Positions 16,748-30,418 of a stretch of DNA of 64,000 nt are shown here, piece after piece (within the stretch, counting starts at the first letter, position 1; every line of letters starts with the position of its first letter). The notes beneath the pieces are model-generated. The model had not been told where the DNA came from and searched no databases. It worked only from the letters and a program-made list of their open reading frames with translations. A program made the translations under genes and the position numbers. Origin of the DNA: Actinorhabdospora filicis (lineage in GTDB: Bacteria; Actinomycetota; Actinomycetes; Mycobacteriales; Micromonosporaceae); the NCBI RefSeq assembly GCF_030269765.1, contig NZ_BSTX01000005.1, forward strand, positions 1 to 64,000, given 5' to 3'.

Positions 16748-17305
16748 ATCAGGCAACCCGCAAGACGAAAACAAGGCCGAGCCACCCACCCGACGACGGG
16801 TGAAGCCAGCCCGAGACAGGGCGGCAGACGGTAAACAAGCCGGGTGCAACGCGAAGCCCAGTGCAGTGAGGGCAAGACGAAGTCCTGGCGGAGTGGGCAC
16901 GCCAGCGATGGGCGAACCCCGCCCGAGACGAGAACCGGGGACGATGTCACAACCCGGGTGCGATGCGCAGCAGGGTAGGGCACTTGACCTAAGCCGCAGC
17001 CGACAAACCTGCCCGCCACGCCAGACCAGGCCCCGCACAACCTTTCCTTCGAGAGCTGGATCTTCTGGCGTGCGGCCTGACGGGTCATTGGAACGAGGGT
17101 TCTGGGGGTGTCAAGACACGCTCTACCGTCTTGACACCCCCAGGTTCCTCGTTCACCGTCACCAAGGCCGAACGACGGAAGATCCGCAGGCAGCAACCCG
17201 ACCGATCAGCGCGGGGATGGAATGGGACGCGGCAGGGGGAGAGGCACGACGAGGCTGGCCAAGGAGCAACTCACCAGCATGTCCCGCTCACGAACACGCA
17301 CCGAG
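16748..17305. other. 558-bp island without a convincing gene
   Basis: Several long frames cross this stretch but none shows the third-position GC bias, start signals or residue pattern of its neighbours. It contains imperfect internal repetition (AAGCCGGGTGCAACGCGAAG near 16840 resembles AACCCGGGTGCGATGCGCAG near 16951) and a 64-bp inverted repeat (17091-17154). It may be a structured RNA, a decayed mobile element, or simple intergenic sequence. Confidence 0.5.
17091..17154. repeat. Long inverted repeat: 27-nt arms, 10-nt loop
   Basis: Arms 17091-17117 and 17128-17154 pair at 24 of 27 positions; the three mismatches form one internal GTT/GTT bulge. The inner uninterrupted stem, CTGGGGGTGTCAAGAC/GTCTTGACACCCCCAG, is 16 bp. 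The nearest gene end is more than 150 bp away, so it is not an obvious terminator. Confidence 0.8.
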
Positions 17306-17413
17306 TCACCCCCCGATCAGCTCCCGCGCCCTGGCCTCCGACTCGCGATGCATCCACGCCTCGGCGACCCGCACCGCCTCCTCGGCCGACACCGACACCA
17401 ACTCCGCGATCAT
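17306..17413 (-). CDS. Possible 35-aa helical mini-protein or gene fragment
   Basis: A 36-codon frame (MIAELVSVSAEEAVRVAEAW...) with clear third-position GC preference (about 80 percent) and a regular amphipathic helix pattern ends in GG-stop. It begins 22 bp downstream of the frameshifted zinc-ribbon gene on the same strand. The ribosome site is weak. It may be a real small gene, a C-terminal relic of the upstream gene, or chance. Confidence 0.35.
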   Translation of the reverse strand: MIAELVSVSAEEAVRVAEAWMHRESEARARELIGG

Positions 17414-17435
17414 CCATCCATCTACACAGGACGTA

Positions 17436-18162
17436 TCAAGCCACCGCGTCGGGCCACTCACCCAGCTCCGCCAGGACCTTGGCGGTCACCGGATCGACCG
17501 CCGGGACCCGGATGTCATGGAAGGGCAGGTCGAAGGAGCTGCCCACCGGAGCCCAGGACCGGGACCGCACGGTGTGCTCGCGCTCGGTGTCCCGCCCGTC
17601 GACGTTCTGGGTGTGCCGCTCGACCCGCTCGTGCCAGACCCCGCGCTCGCCCCGGTAGCGGGTGGTCGTCCGCGCCGAGACCGACCAGACCGGGACGTGC
17701 AGCGCGACCGGCTCGTGCGGCCCCCGCCGCAGCGGCTCCGGCGCCAGCCACCGGGACTTGACCCAGTCGGCGACGGCCCGACGTCCGTCCACATCGAACG
17801 GGATCAGGAAGGACGCGCCCTCGCGCACCCGTTCCCAGCTCAGGGCCTCACCACAGCCCGCGCAGAGCACCACGTGTTCGTCCAACCGGGACGGATCGGA
17901 GACGAGCCCGCTCTTCGCCGGCCAGTCGGCGATCTCCGCCATCCGCGCGGCGGTGCCCGGGTCGGCCGCGCCGGATCGAGCGGGGCGCCATCCACCGTTT
18001 CGCGGTCCAGCGCGACACCGCGGCCGCGCAGTCCACTGTGAACGGAACCACGAACGTGCCCTCGGGACGCTCCGGGGCCCGGGCTAACCGCGCGCCGCAG
18101 GCGCAGTGGGTGGAGTTCTCGTCGTCGACACTGCCGCATTCGCCACAAGCGGGTCGGGTCAT
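17436..18162 (-). pseudogene. Tandem zinc-ribbon protein, broken by a frameshift
   Basis: Two adjoining frames encode matching domains. From ATG 18162: CGECG and CACGARLA cysteine pairs, then EGTFVVPFTVD and SRWTAKRWMAPRSIRR. In the other frame (continuing from about 17985, through an ATG at 17942, to 17436): CAGCGEALSWE, EGASFLIPFDVD and DWVKSRWLAPEPLRR, then RTTTRYRGERGVW. The two halves are clearly paralogous, and the second resembles TFIIB-type zinc-ribbon proteins with a (R)W(F/L)AP motif. A one-base shift near 17960-17990 would join them into about 240 residues. It is either a true pseudogene, a sequencing error, or two overlapping genes. Confidence 0.65.
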
Positions 18163-18200
18163 GTTTCGAGGGTACGGCGCGAAGGCGCCATCCCCGGCGC

Positions 18201-18602
18201 CTAACGCTGGGGCAGCGGCCACGGCATCAGCGCGGTCCCGGGACGCCGGATGGCGAAGGGACCGGCGAGGGCGTGCAGCTCGTCGAGATGGCGGCGCGCC
18301 TCACCCAGGTGCTCCAGCAGCTCGCCGACCTGCACGCGGAGCTCGCTGACCTGGTTCTCCAGCGCGATGATCCGCTTGATGCCGGCCAGGTTCACCCCGT
18401 CCTCTTGGGACAGTCGCTGGATCTCCCGCAGCAGCGCGACATCGCGGACGCTGTAGCGGCGCCCGCCGCCGGGCGTGCGGGCGGCCTCGACGAGGCCGAG
18501 CCGGTCGTACTGGCGCAGGGTCTGCGGGTGCATCCCGGCCATCTTGGCGGCCACCGAGATGACCAGCACCTTGGAGTCGGCGGTGATCTCGTGATCGGTC
18601 AT
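18201..18602 (-). CDS. hspR: Heat-shock repressor HspR (MerR family)
   Basis: A 133-aa MerR-type regulator. The N-terminal helix-turn-helix SVAAKMAGMHPQTLRQYDRLGLV and wing (TPGGGRRYSVRDVALLREI) are typical of HspR, followed by a coiled coil (about residues 75-115). HspR binds HAIR inverted repeats before dnaK together with DnaK and shuts the operon off. It is the last gene of the dnaK-grpE-dnaJ-hspR cluster, 20 bp after dnaJ, which is the standard actinobacterial order and gives a feedback loop. Confidence 0.93.
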   Translation of the reverse strand: MTDHEITADSKVLVISVAAKMAGMHPQTLRQYDRLGLVEAARTPGGGRRYSVRDVALLREIQRLSQEDGVNLAGIKRIIALENQVSELRVQVGELLEHLGEARRHLDELHALAGPFAIRRPGTALMPWPLPQR

Positions 18603-18622
18603 GACGGCGTCACCTCATCTCC

Positions 18623-19786
18623 TCAGTCGGCGCCGAGCTCGTGCCGGTCGGCGGGCGGTAGCTGCGTGGCGAGCTTCTCCACGGTCTCCCTGGCCTCGGG
18701 CGACAGCGTGGCCGGCACCTCCACCTCCAGTGTGACCAGCAGATCGCCGGTGGTGCCATCGCGGCGCGGGACGCCGCGGCCGCGGGCGCGCAGGACCCGG
18801 CCCGAGGGCGAGCCCGGGGGGACGCGCATGGTGATCGGGGCGTCCAAAGTGGGGACGCGGATGTCGGCCCCGAGGGCGGCCTCGGCGAAGCTGATCGGCA
18901 GCCGCAGCGTCAGGTCGTCCTCGCGGCGCTCGAAGAACTCGTGCGGGGTCACCACGATGATCACGTACAGGTCGCCGGTGGGGCCGCCCCGGTCGCCGGG
19001 CTCACCGCGCCCGGCCAGCCGGATGCGCTGTCCATTGTGGACACCGGCAGGGATGCGCACGGTCATGGTGCGGGTCTTGGTGACGCCGCCGGTGCCCTTG
19101 CACTCCGGGCACTTGTCCTTGACGATCGTGCCCACGCCCTGGCAGTCCTTGCAGGGCTCGGAGAAGCTGAAGGCGCCCTGGTTCGTGGTCACCATGCCCA
19201 GGCCATGGCAGGTACCGCAGGTCTCCGGGGTGGTGCCGGGGGCCGCGCCGTTGCCGTGGCAGGTGTCGCAGACACCCGGGGCGCGCAGGGTCAGCGGGAT
19301 AGTGGTGCCTAGGACGGCGTCGGAGAAGCTCAGGGTCACCGAGGCCTCGACGTCGCGGCCCTTCGAGGGGCCACCGCGGCGGCGGCCCTGCCCGAAGAGG
19401 TTCCCGAACAGGTCGCCGAAGCCGGAGGAGTCGCCGCCCCCGAAGCCACCGCCGCCCATGCCCGCGCCGCGCGAGGCGTTCCCGAGCAGGTCGGACAGGT
19501 CGAAGGGCTGCGCCCCGCCCATGCGCGCGTCCCGCCGGAACGAACCGGCGCCCAGGAGGGAGCGCATGTCGTCGTACTCTTTGCGCTTCTTGTCGTCGGC
19601 GAGCACGTTGTACGCCTCGCTGACCTCCTTGAAGCGCTCCTCCGCCTTCGGATTGTCCGGGTTGTGGTCGGGATGCAGGTCCCGGGCCAGCTGCCGGTAC
19701 GCCTTCTTGATGTCGGCGGTGGGGGCGTCCTTGGAAACCCCGAGAACTTTGTAGAAGTCCTTTTCCATCCAGTCTCGCGAGACCAT
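18623..19786 (-). CDS. dnaJ: Co-chaperone DnaJ (Hsp40)
   Basis: A 387-aa type I DnaJ. The J-domain (about residues 8-75) holds the HPD tripeptide in [10 protein letters not shown] that stimulates DnaK ATPase. A Gly/Phe-rich segment follows ([15 protein letters not shown]). The zinc region has four CxxCxGxG repeats: [24 protein letters not shown] and CPECKGTG. C-terminal substrate-binding domains complete it. ATG 19786 is given; ATG 19768 ([11 protein letters not shown]) is also possible. It is in operon with grpE (34-bp gap) and hspR. Confidence 0.95.
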   Translation of the reverse strand: MVSRDWMEKDFYKVLGVSKDAPTADIKKAYRQLARDLHPDHNPDNPKAEERFKEVSEAYNVLADDKKRKEYDDMRSLLGAGSFRRDARMGGAQPFDLSDLLGNASRGAGMGGGGFGGGDSSGFGDLFGNLFGQGRRRGGPSKGRDVEASVTLSFSDAVLGTTIPLTLRAPGVCDTCHGNGAAPGTTPETCGTCHGLGMVTTNQGAFSFSEPCKDCQGVGTIVKDKCPECKGTGGVTKTRTMTVRIPAGVHNGQRIRLAGRGEPGDRGGPTGDLYVIIVVTPHEFFERREDDLTLRLPISFAEAALGADIRVPTLDAPITMRVPPGSPSGRVLRARGRGVPRRDGTTGDLLVTLEVEVPATLSPEARETVEKLATQLPPADRHELGAD

Positions 19787-19820
19787 CGGACGCCTCCCCC
19801 TCTCGTCGATCGGTGCCGGG

Positions 19821-20503
19821 TTACTTGTCGCCTTCGGGCTTCTCGGCCTCGGGAGCCGTCTCTTCCGAAGGCGTCTCGCCGGCGCCGTCGCCGACAGTAG
19901 CCGCTTCCTGCTCGCCGCCGCTCTCCTCCGCGACCGCCGGTTCCCCGGCGGACTCGGTGGCCTCGGCCGGCTCCTCGGCGGGCTTGGCCGCCGACGGGTC
20001 CGGGTCGGCGACGGCGACCAGCGCCGGGCGGACCAGGCGGTCGCCCAGTTCGTACCCGCGCCGCATCACGTCGATGCACGTCTGCTCGGACACGTCCGGC
20101 GACAGCAGGTGCGCCACGGCCTCGTGCCGGTTGGGGTCGAAGGCGTCGCCCTTCTCGCCGAACGCGGTCAGCCCCAGCTTGGTCAGCGCGCCGGTGAGCT
20201 GCTCGGCCACCGAACCGAACGGGCCGGTCAGGTCGCCGTGCGAGCGGGCCCGGTCCAGGTCGTCCAGCACCGGCAGCAGACCCGTCACGACCGAGATCGT
20301 GGCCTGGTCGGCGACCAGCTTGCGGTCGCGGTCGACGCGCTTGCGGTAGTTGGCGTACTCGGCGGTGACCCGCTTGAGGTCGTCGGTGCGCTCCTCCAGC
20401 TCCTGTTTCAGGGCGGTGAGCTCATCGACCTCGGTCTCGGCCCCGGCGTCGCCGGGGGAAGGAGTCTCCTCCTCCACCCCGGCGGCTTCGGTGTTCTCGT
20501 CGG

Positions 20504-20507
<4 letters not shown>
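19821..20507 (-). CDS. grpE: Nucleotide-exchange factor GrpE
   Basis: A 228-aa GrpE. A long central coiled coil (about residues 25-75, [19 protein letters not shown]) is followed by the beta-wing head (about 110-165) with the characteristic FDPNRHEAV stretch. GrpE releases ADP from DnaK. The N- and C-terminal tails are acidic and Ala/Glu/Pro-rich, the latter about 55 residues longer than in minimal homologues. GTG 20507 overlaps the dnaK stop (GTGA), so translation is coupled. Confidence 0.94.
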
Positions 20508-22357
<1,850 letters not shown>

Positions 22358-22380
22358 GGTGAAGCTCCCCCTGATTGGAA

Positions 22381-22428
22381 GTTGAGTGGACCAGGCTCAA
22401 TGTTGTCTCGGCAGTTCCCCACTGTCAA
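22381..22428 (-). promoter_or_regulatory. dnaK promoter with HAIR-type HspR operator
   Basis: Reading leftwards: -35 TTGACA (22428-22423), 17-bp spacer, -10 CAACAT (22405-22400). Directly over the start point is GTTGAGT-N7-GCTCAAT (22381-22401), 11 of 14 positions of the HspR inverted repeat CTTGAGT-N7-ACTCAAG. A second perfect half-site CTTGAGT lies at 22445. HspR from the same operon is the expected repressor. Confidence 0.8.
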
Positions 22429-22437
22429 GCCGACGGC

Positions 22438-22719
22438 TCACAAACTTGAGTGAGACCCGCGCAACTCTTCGCCGTCCGGGCGAGCGGTGAGGCAGTCGGT
22501 GAGCACACCGTCGGCGATGTGCCACGCGTCGCATGGCCAGGTTTCACCGCAGGCCTCGCACTGGACGCCGAGCAGCGCGTCCGGCAGGTGCGCCGACCAG
22601 TTCCGCGAGGCGATCTGCCAGGCGACGACCTCGACGACCTCGGCGGGCGCGTCGAGCGGTGGTGGTTCTTCGGGACTGAACGTGCCGGGGCGAGTGGTGC
22701 GAGAGCGTGATCGCGGCAT
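22438..22719 (-). CDS. 93-aa hypothetical protein with CxxC
   Basis: Not a family I can name. The central part, CEACGETWPCDAWHIADG (about residues 54-71), has three cysteines that may bind zinc; the N-terminus is Arg/Pro-rich. ATG 22719 follows a GGAGGAAAA site. It lies upstream of dnaK on the same strand, and its 3' end overlaps the second HspR half-site (22445), so its distal end is part of the dnaK control region. Similar short CxxCG-WPCD proteins occur in other actinomycetes as far as I recall. Confidence 0.7.
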   Translation of the reverse strand: MPRSRSRTTRPGTFSPEEPPPLDAPAEVVEVVAWQIASRNWSAHLPDALLGVQCEACGETWPCDAWHIADGVLTDCLTARPDGEELRGSHSSL

Positions 22720-22858
22720 GTCTCTTTTCCTCCGCCGTGTCTAACGGGTGATGGTGTGGCGGGGTCACGCGTCCGCCGGGGTGAAATGGGTTCGGACGCG
22801 TGATTGTTCCGACGCGGGGGGCGGGCACGTGCGCAGGGCACCGATTGTGGGAGGGCGG

Positions 22859-23386
22859 TTACAGTCCGACCGAACCGTCGATCCGCTCGCGGAGCAGGTC
22901 GGCGTGACCGAGGTGGCGGGCGTACTCCTCGATCAGGTGCGCGATGACCCACCGGAGGGTGAGCGGGCCGCGCCAGTGGTCGCGGCCACCGGCGTCCAGA
23001 TCGTTCGCCTCGATGTACTTCGTGGTGAACGCGACCTGTTCGCGCCAGGCGTCCCAATCGGCCTCGACGTCCCCGGCGCCCTCGAAGTCCCCGTCCGGGT
23101 GCTCCGGGGACGAGTAGAGCGGCCCGGCGTCCTCGCCCGCGAGGTCCATGCGCACCCACCGCCGCTCGACGTCGGTCAGGTGCCGCACCAGACCGAGGAG
23201 GGAGAGGGTGGACGGCTCGACGGCTCTGCTGCGCAGCTGCTCGCCCGTCAGTCCCGCGCACTTCATCTCGAAGGTGCGTCTCTGCGCCGCCAGCATGCCG
23301 GTGAGGATCGTGCGCTCGTCGGCGGTGGCGTCGGTGGTGAAGCGGGACTCGTCACCGGCGTACAGCTCGGCGCGGCGGGGGCTCAT
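22859..23386 (-). CDS. DinB/DUF664 four-helix protein
   Basis: A 175-aa DinB-fold protein of the DUF664 type. The metal-binding histidines are seen at LVRHLTDVE (about residue 68) and in the C-terminal HLIEEYARHLGHADLLRE helix (His149, His157, His160). Actinobacterial members include mycothiol-dependent transferases, so a thiol-transfer role is possible but unproven. ATG 23386 overlaps the MOSC gene stop by 4 bp (ATGA), so the two are co-translated. Confidence 0.85.
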   Translation of the reverse strand: MSPRRAELYAGDESRFTTDATADERTILTGMLAAQRRTFEMKCAGLTGEQLRSRAVEPSTLSLLGLVRHLTDVERRWVRMDLAGEDAGPLYSSPEHPDGDFEGAGDVEADWDAWREQVAFTTKYIEANDLDAGGRDHWRGPLTLRWVIAHLIEEYARHLGHADLLRERIDGSVGL

Positions 23387-24159
23387 CCGCCTATTTTCAC
23401 GGCGTCGCCGAGGCGGACGTCACCGGGCTCCAGTACTGAGAAGTAGGCGCCGGCGGTGGCGAACACGCCGTACTCGGTCTCGACACGGTGGTGTTTGGCG
23501 AGGACGCACATCGCGTCGGGGTCGGGCGGGAGGTCACCGTGGGCGAGGGTGGGGACGACACAGCGGGGGCTGGGGACGATGGCCTTGAGTTTGACGGGGC
23601 CGACGGTGATCTCGTCCCAGGTGTCCTCGGGGTAGCCCGGGGTATCGGTGTCGATGACCAGGTTCGGGCGGTACCGGGCCGGGGCGATGTCGTGTCCGGC
23701 GTGCTCGCCGATCGACCGCAGGGTCGCGGTGGTGATGACGTGGACCGGGCCGAAGTCGAAGAAGGTGCCGGGGAGGATCGCGCCGAGGGTGCTGGTGGTG
23801 AACTCTTCGACGCCCTCGTCCAGGAGTTTCTCCGGGACGGCGCGGTGCAGCTGTGCGGTGGCGGGCGGGGTGTCGATGAGGGTGACGTCGCGGCCGGTGA
23901 GCTCGTTCAGGGCTTTGCCGGCGTCCTCGCGGGTGAAGGCGCGGCCGTTGATGTGGACGGTGAGGTCGCCTTCCGCCTTCGCGGTGAGCAGCGATCGCCA
24001 CAGGCGGGGGTGTTTGGCGGAGGCGATGAGGCCGGTGGCGGTGTCGAGGAGGGCGTAGCGGCGGTCGCCGTCGAGGCCGGTTTCGGTGAGGTGGGCTCGC
24101 TGGAGGGATTCGCCGAGGAGGGACTTGACGGGGTAGCGGTGGAGGGAGGAGAGGTGCAT
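23383..24159 (-). CDS. MOSC-domain protein
   Basis: A 258-aa protein with an N-terminal MOSC_N beta-barrel (LHRYPVKSLLGESLQ... GDRRYAL, residues about 6-37) and a MOSC domain. The conserved cysteine is in PSPRCVVPTLAHGDLPPDP (about residue 200). MOSC proteins handle molybdenum cofactor-bound sulfur, for example in N-hydroxylated-base reduction. ATG 24159 has a CAAGAT hexamer 6 nt before it, close to the leaderless pattern of this region. It leads a two-gene operon with the DinB protein. Confidence 0.87.
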   Translation of the reverse strand: MHLSSLHRYPVKSLLGESLQRAHLTETGLDGDRRYALLDTATGLIASAKHPRLWRSLLTAKAEGDLTVHINGRAFTREDAGKALNELTGRDVTLIDTPPATAQLHRAVPEKLLDEGVEEFTTSTLGAILPGTFFDFGPVHVITTATLRSIGEHAGHDIAPARYRPNLVIDTDTPGYPEDTWDEITVGPVKLKAIVPSPRCVVPTLAHGDLPPDPDAMCVLAKHHRVETEYGVFATAGAYFSVLEPGDVRLGDAVKIGG

Positions 24160-24207
24160 GGGGGGATCTTGTCACCGGGCCCCACCACCATCACCCACGA
24201 TGACTCC

Positions 24208-24678
24208 CTAGACCGGATCGGGCTCCTCGAAACCACCCGCCACCCACCGGGGATCCTCCGCGCGCTCCCGCCGCGCCCAGTGCTCGTGGTTTCGCGCCCA
24301 CGACTCACAGTCGAGGCGATCCTCCTCGGTCGTGCCGGTGCCCTCGTGGTGGCTCGACGAGGCCGCGATCCGCCGCAGCGCGGCCGGGTCGTACACCAGC
24401 TTCACCCGCCAGTCGGCCAGCCATTTGCGCGGCACGATCGCCTCCACGAACCGTCCGCCACCCCGGGCGCGGCCGATGACCTTCACCCGCTCGCCACCGT
24501 CACCGGAGAACTGGCCCAGCACGTAGACCTTCGCGCCACCCGCGAAGATCCGCAGGCCGCGCGCTCGCCCGAGCCCGCCCTCCTCCTCGGGGACCTCACC
24601 GTACGGCCGGAAGGTGACGACATTGGCGATCACGCACCAGACGGGCGTGGGCGCGGTCCCGGGCACTTCGGTCGGCAT
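24208..24678 (-). CDS. 156-aa hypothetical protein
   Basis: I do not recognise this protein. The N-terminal half looks like a beta domain (WCVIANVV, GGAKVYVLGQFSG, ERVKVIGRARG), and the C-terminal third is charged and helical (CESWARNHEHWARRERAED). Codon use is normal for the window. It has no membrane segments. ATG 24678 is the only good start. Its neighbours, MOSC and DUF2630 genes, are on the same strand but separate. Confidence 0.65.
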   Translation of the reverse strand: MPTEVPGTAPTPVWCVIANVVTFRPYGEVPEEEGGLGRARGLRIFAGGAKVYVLGQFSGDGGERVKVIGRARGGGRFVEAIVPRKWLADWRVKLVYDPAALRRIAASSSHHEGTGTTEEDRLDCESWARNHEHWARRERAEDPRWVAGGFEEPDPV

Positions 24679-24723
24679 GCGGGGATGCTCGCACGTCCAC
24701 CGCCTCGGCCGCCATGCCGGAAC

Positions 24724-24993
24724 TCAGCTCAAGTACCCCTCCACCTCGTCCGCCGGCCGGACCCTCGCCGCCGCCGGGTCTCCGCCCGACTCGCTCAAGG
24801 CCCGTCGCTGGCGCAGCAGGTCCCAGCACTGGTCGAGCTCCACTTCCAGCGCGTGCAGGTCGGCGCGGGCCTTCTCGTGCTCCTCCTCGCCCTTGCTGGC
24901 CTGGATCTGCGCGCGCAGGCGCTTCTCGTCGGCGACCATGTCGCCGATCCGGTGCAGGATGCGCTTCTCGGCGGCTTCCGCGTTGTCCGTCAT
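24724..24993 (-). CDS. DUF2630 family small coiled-coil protein
   Basis: An 89-aa helical protein of the DUF2630 family, common in actinomycetes. The pattern IGDMVADEKRLR... HALEVELDQCWDLLRQRRA and a C-terminal RPADEVEGYLS are family hallmarks. Function is unknown. A TAGTTT hexamer ends 6 nt before ATG 24993, so the mRNA is probably leaderless. Confidence 0.85.
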   Translation of the reverse strand: MTDNAEAAEKRILHRIGDMVADEKRLRAQIQASKGEEEHEKARADLHALEVELDQCWDLLRQRRALSESGGDPAAARVRPADEVEGYLS

Positions 24994-25116
24994 GCCTCGA
25001 AACTAGCCGTCTGGGCGGTCTCGTGGGCGCTGATGCCCGGGCATGCGATTGTCGTACCTCCGGGCTAATCTTGGTTCAGGACAGCTTTCGTCCGCAAGGC
25101 CCGGGAGGCTCGACAC

Positions 25117-26082
25117 ATGCTTCAGACATCGGCACGACTACTGAAACTGCTCTCCCTCCTCGAAATGCGTCGCGACTGGTCCGGCGACGAGCTCGCCGGA
25201 CGGCTCGACGTCACGACCCGGACGGTGCGGCGGGACGTGGACAAGCTGCGCGAGCTCGGGTATCCGGTGCACGCGATGACGGGTACGGCCGGGGGTTACC
25301 GGCTGGGCGCGGGGGCGTCGATGCCGCCGCTGCTGCTCGATGACGACGAGGCGGTCGCGGTGGCGGTCGGGCTCGGGACGGCGGTGTCGGCGGGGGTTTC
25401 GGGCATGGAGGAGACCTCCGTGCGGGCGCTGGCGAAGCTGGAGCAGATCCTGCCGCCGAAGCTGCGCACGCGGGTCTCGGGCTTCCGCTCGCACACGGTT
25501 CCGGTGCACATCGAGGGCGAGACGGTCGATCCGGGGACGCTGACGCTGCTGGCGAACGCGTGCCGGGACCACGACCGGCTGCGCTTCGACTACGTCTCGC
25601 ACGACGGGACGTCCACCTACCGGATCACCGAGCCGCACCGGCTCGCGCGGGCGGGGCGGCGCTGGTACCTGCTGGCGTGGGACGTCGACAAGCAGGACTG
25701 GCGGCTGTTCCGGGTCGACCGGATCGAGCCGGTGACGCCGACGGGACCGCGGTTCAAGCCGCGGGACCTGCCCGACGACGACATGTCCGCCTACATCGGA
25801 CGGAAGGTCGCCCTGGGCGCCTACCAGATCCCCTTCAAGGTGCTGATGCACCTGCCGGCCGAGAAGCTGCGGCAGCGGGTGCCCGAGCGGTGGGGGACGG
25901 TGACGCCGGTCGACGAGAACTCCTGCGTCCTGGAGAGCCGCGCGGACAACCTGGAGGGCACCGCCGCCTACCTGTCGACCTACGGCGTGGAGTTCGAGGT
26001 CCTGGAGCCGCAGGAGCTCAAGGACCAGCTCACCGCGATGGCCGGGCGGCTGCTCAAGGCCGCCGGGCGTCCGGCCGCCTGA
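25117..26082 (+). CDS. WYL-domain (DeoR-type HTH) transcriptional regulator
   Basis: A 321-aa regulator. Residues about 1-60 form an HTH_11 winged helix (LAGRLDVTTRTVRRDVDKLRELGYPV, followed by AGGYRLG). Residues about 140-210 form the WYL domain (TYRITEPHRLARAGRRWYLLAWD, DWRLFRVDRIEPV), and a WCX extension runs to the C-terminus. WYL domains sense ligands or nucleic acids. GGGAGG precedes ATG 25117 by about 9 nt. It stands alone, and a bidirectional hairpin follows. Target genes unknown. Confidence 0.9.
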   Translation: MLQTSARLLKLLSLLEMRRDWSGDELAGRLDVTTRTVRRDVDKLRELGYPVHAMTGTAGGYRLGAGASMPPLLLDDDEAVAVAVGLGTAVSAGVSGMEETSVRALAKLEQILPPKLRTRVSGFRSHTVPVHIEGETVDPGTLTLLANACRDHDRLRFDYVSHDGTSTYRITEPHRLARAGRRWYLLAWDVDKQDWRLFRVDRIEPVTPTGPRFKPRDLPDDDMSAYIGRKVALGAYQIPFKVLMHLPAEKLRQRVPERWGTVTPVDENSCVLESRADNLEGTAAYLSTYGVEFEVLEPQELKDQLTAMAGRLLKAAGRPAA

Positions 26083-26098
26083 CCCCTGAGAACATCGC

Positions 26099-26126
26099 GA
26101 CGGCCGGGGTGCGAGCCCCGGCCGTC
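26099..26126. terminator. Bidirectional hairpin terminator
   Basis: GACGGCCGGGG pairs perfectly with CCCCGGCCGTC around a TGCGAG loop, lying between the convergent WYL gene and 5-oxoprolinase gene. Confidence 0.7.
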
Positions 26127-26148
26127 GGCGTGTCCCTGCGAGGACGGG

Positions 26149-29691
<3,543 letters not shown>

Positions 29692-29706
29692 GGGTCCAGT
29701 CTCCTA

Positions 29707-29868
29707 GGGCGTGTCCTGTGGGTCTTGTGGGTGCGAGACGGTGTCGATTTTGTTTCTCGCAAGCCGGTCTTCCGGCCTCGTACCGGTGTTGTACGTGGCC
29801 GGGAGAGCGGTGCGGCGAGAGACGAAATCGGCTCGTCGCAGCCCCGCAAAGACCCGCAGGACAGGTCC
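29707..29868. mobile_element. 162-bp MITE-like element with long terminal inverted repeats
   Basis: The left end GGGCGTGTCCTG... and the reverse complement of the right end GGACCTGTCCTG... stay alignable for about 54 bp at roughly 80 percent identity, with small gaps. Both ends abut TA (29705-29706 and 29869-29870), which could be the target duplication. It has no coding frame. Ends of this look occur in IS5/IS630-type actinomycete elements. It separates the oxoprolinase start from the SDR stop codon. Confidence 0.65.
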
Positions 29869-30380
29869 TAAGGCGACACCCGCAGGCTCTGGCCGGTGAT
29901 CGCGCCCGCCGACTCCGATACGAAGAACTCCACCACGTGCACCACCGCCCGTCCCGATCCGGCGCCCACGCCGGTGACCGCGTTGACCGTCACGCCGGGC
30001 AGGCCGGGATCGGCCGGGCCGTCCTGGTCGCCTTCGATGAGGGTCACCACGCGTCCCCAGCCGGAGTCCAGAAGGTACGGCGAGGACGCGGTCAGCAGCG
30101 CCTCGGCCGCCTCCGGGCACGTCACCAGCACCGTCGGCGTGCCGAGCTCGGACGCCGCTCGCGCGACCACCGAGGCCATCGCCGCCGCGTCGTCCACGTC
30201 GGCGGTCAGCGCGATGGCGCGCCCGCCGTCCCAGGAGATGCAGGCCGCGGTCTCCGCGCAGGCGTCTTCCTCACCGGCGGCCCCCACGGCCGCGATGGCC
30301 ATGCCGAGCTCCGCCAGCCGTCTCGCCACGGCGTGCCCGATGCCGGAGGCCGCGCCAGTCACAACCGCCACTTTTGTCAC
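29868..30380 (-). CDS. SDR-family protein lacking the catalytic Ser-Tyr-Lys segment
   Basis: A 170-aa short-chain dehydrogenase homologue, about 80 residues shorter than normal. The cofactor loop TGAASGIGHAVA (about residues 8-19) is intact. The NAG strand is replaced (VTCPEAAE), and the segment with Ser and YxxxK is missing: after GWGRVVTLIEGD the chain goes almost directly to GVTVNAVTGVGAG and the C-terminal GAITGQSLRVSP. It therefore cannot work as a normal SDR. Its TAG stop includes the TA at the edge of the MITE-like element. A TAGGTT hexamer 6 nt before GTG 30380 suggests leaderless expression. Confidence 0.75.
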   Translation of the reverse strand: MTKVAVVTGAASGIGHAVARRLAELGMAIAAVGAAGEEDACAETAACISWDGGRAIALTADVDDAAAMASVVARAASELGTPTVLVTCPEAAEALLTASSPYLLDSGWGRVVTLIEGDQDGPADPGLPGVTVNAVTGVGAGSGRAVVHVVEFFVSESAGAITGQSLRVSP

Positions 30381-30418
30381 CGGCCGAACCTACGCCGGTG
30401 GTGTGACGGCGGCCAACG

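Noticed and set aside
16800-18041. A long plus-strand open frame of 413 codons across the gene-free island and the zinc-ribbon gene
   Set aside because: It runs antisense to the frameshifted zinc-ribbon gene and through the inverted repeat, lacks a start signal and has Pro/Arg shadow composition.
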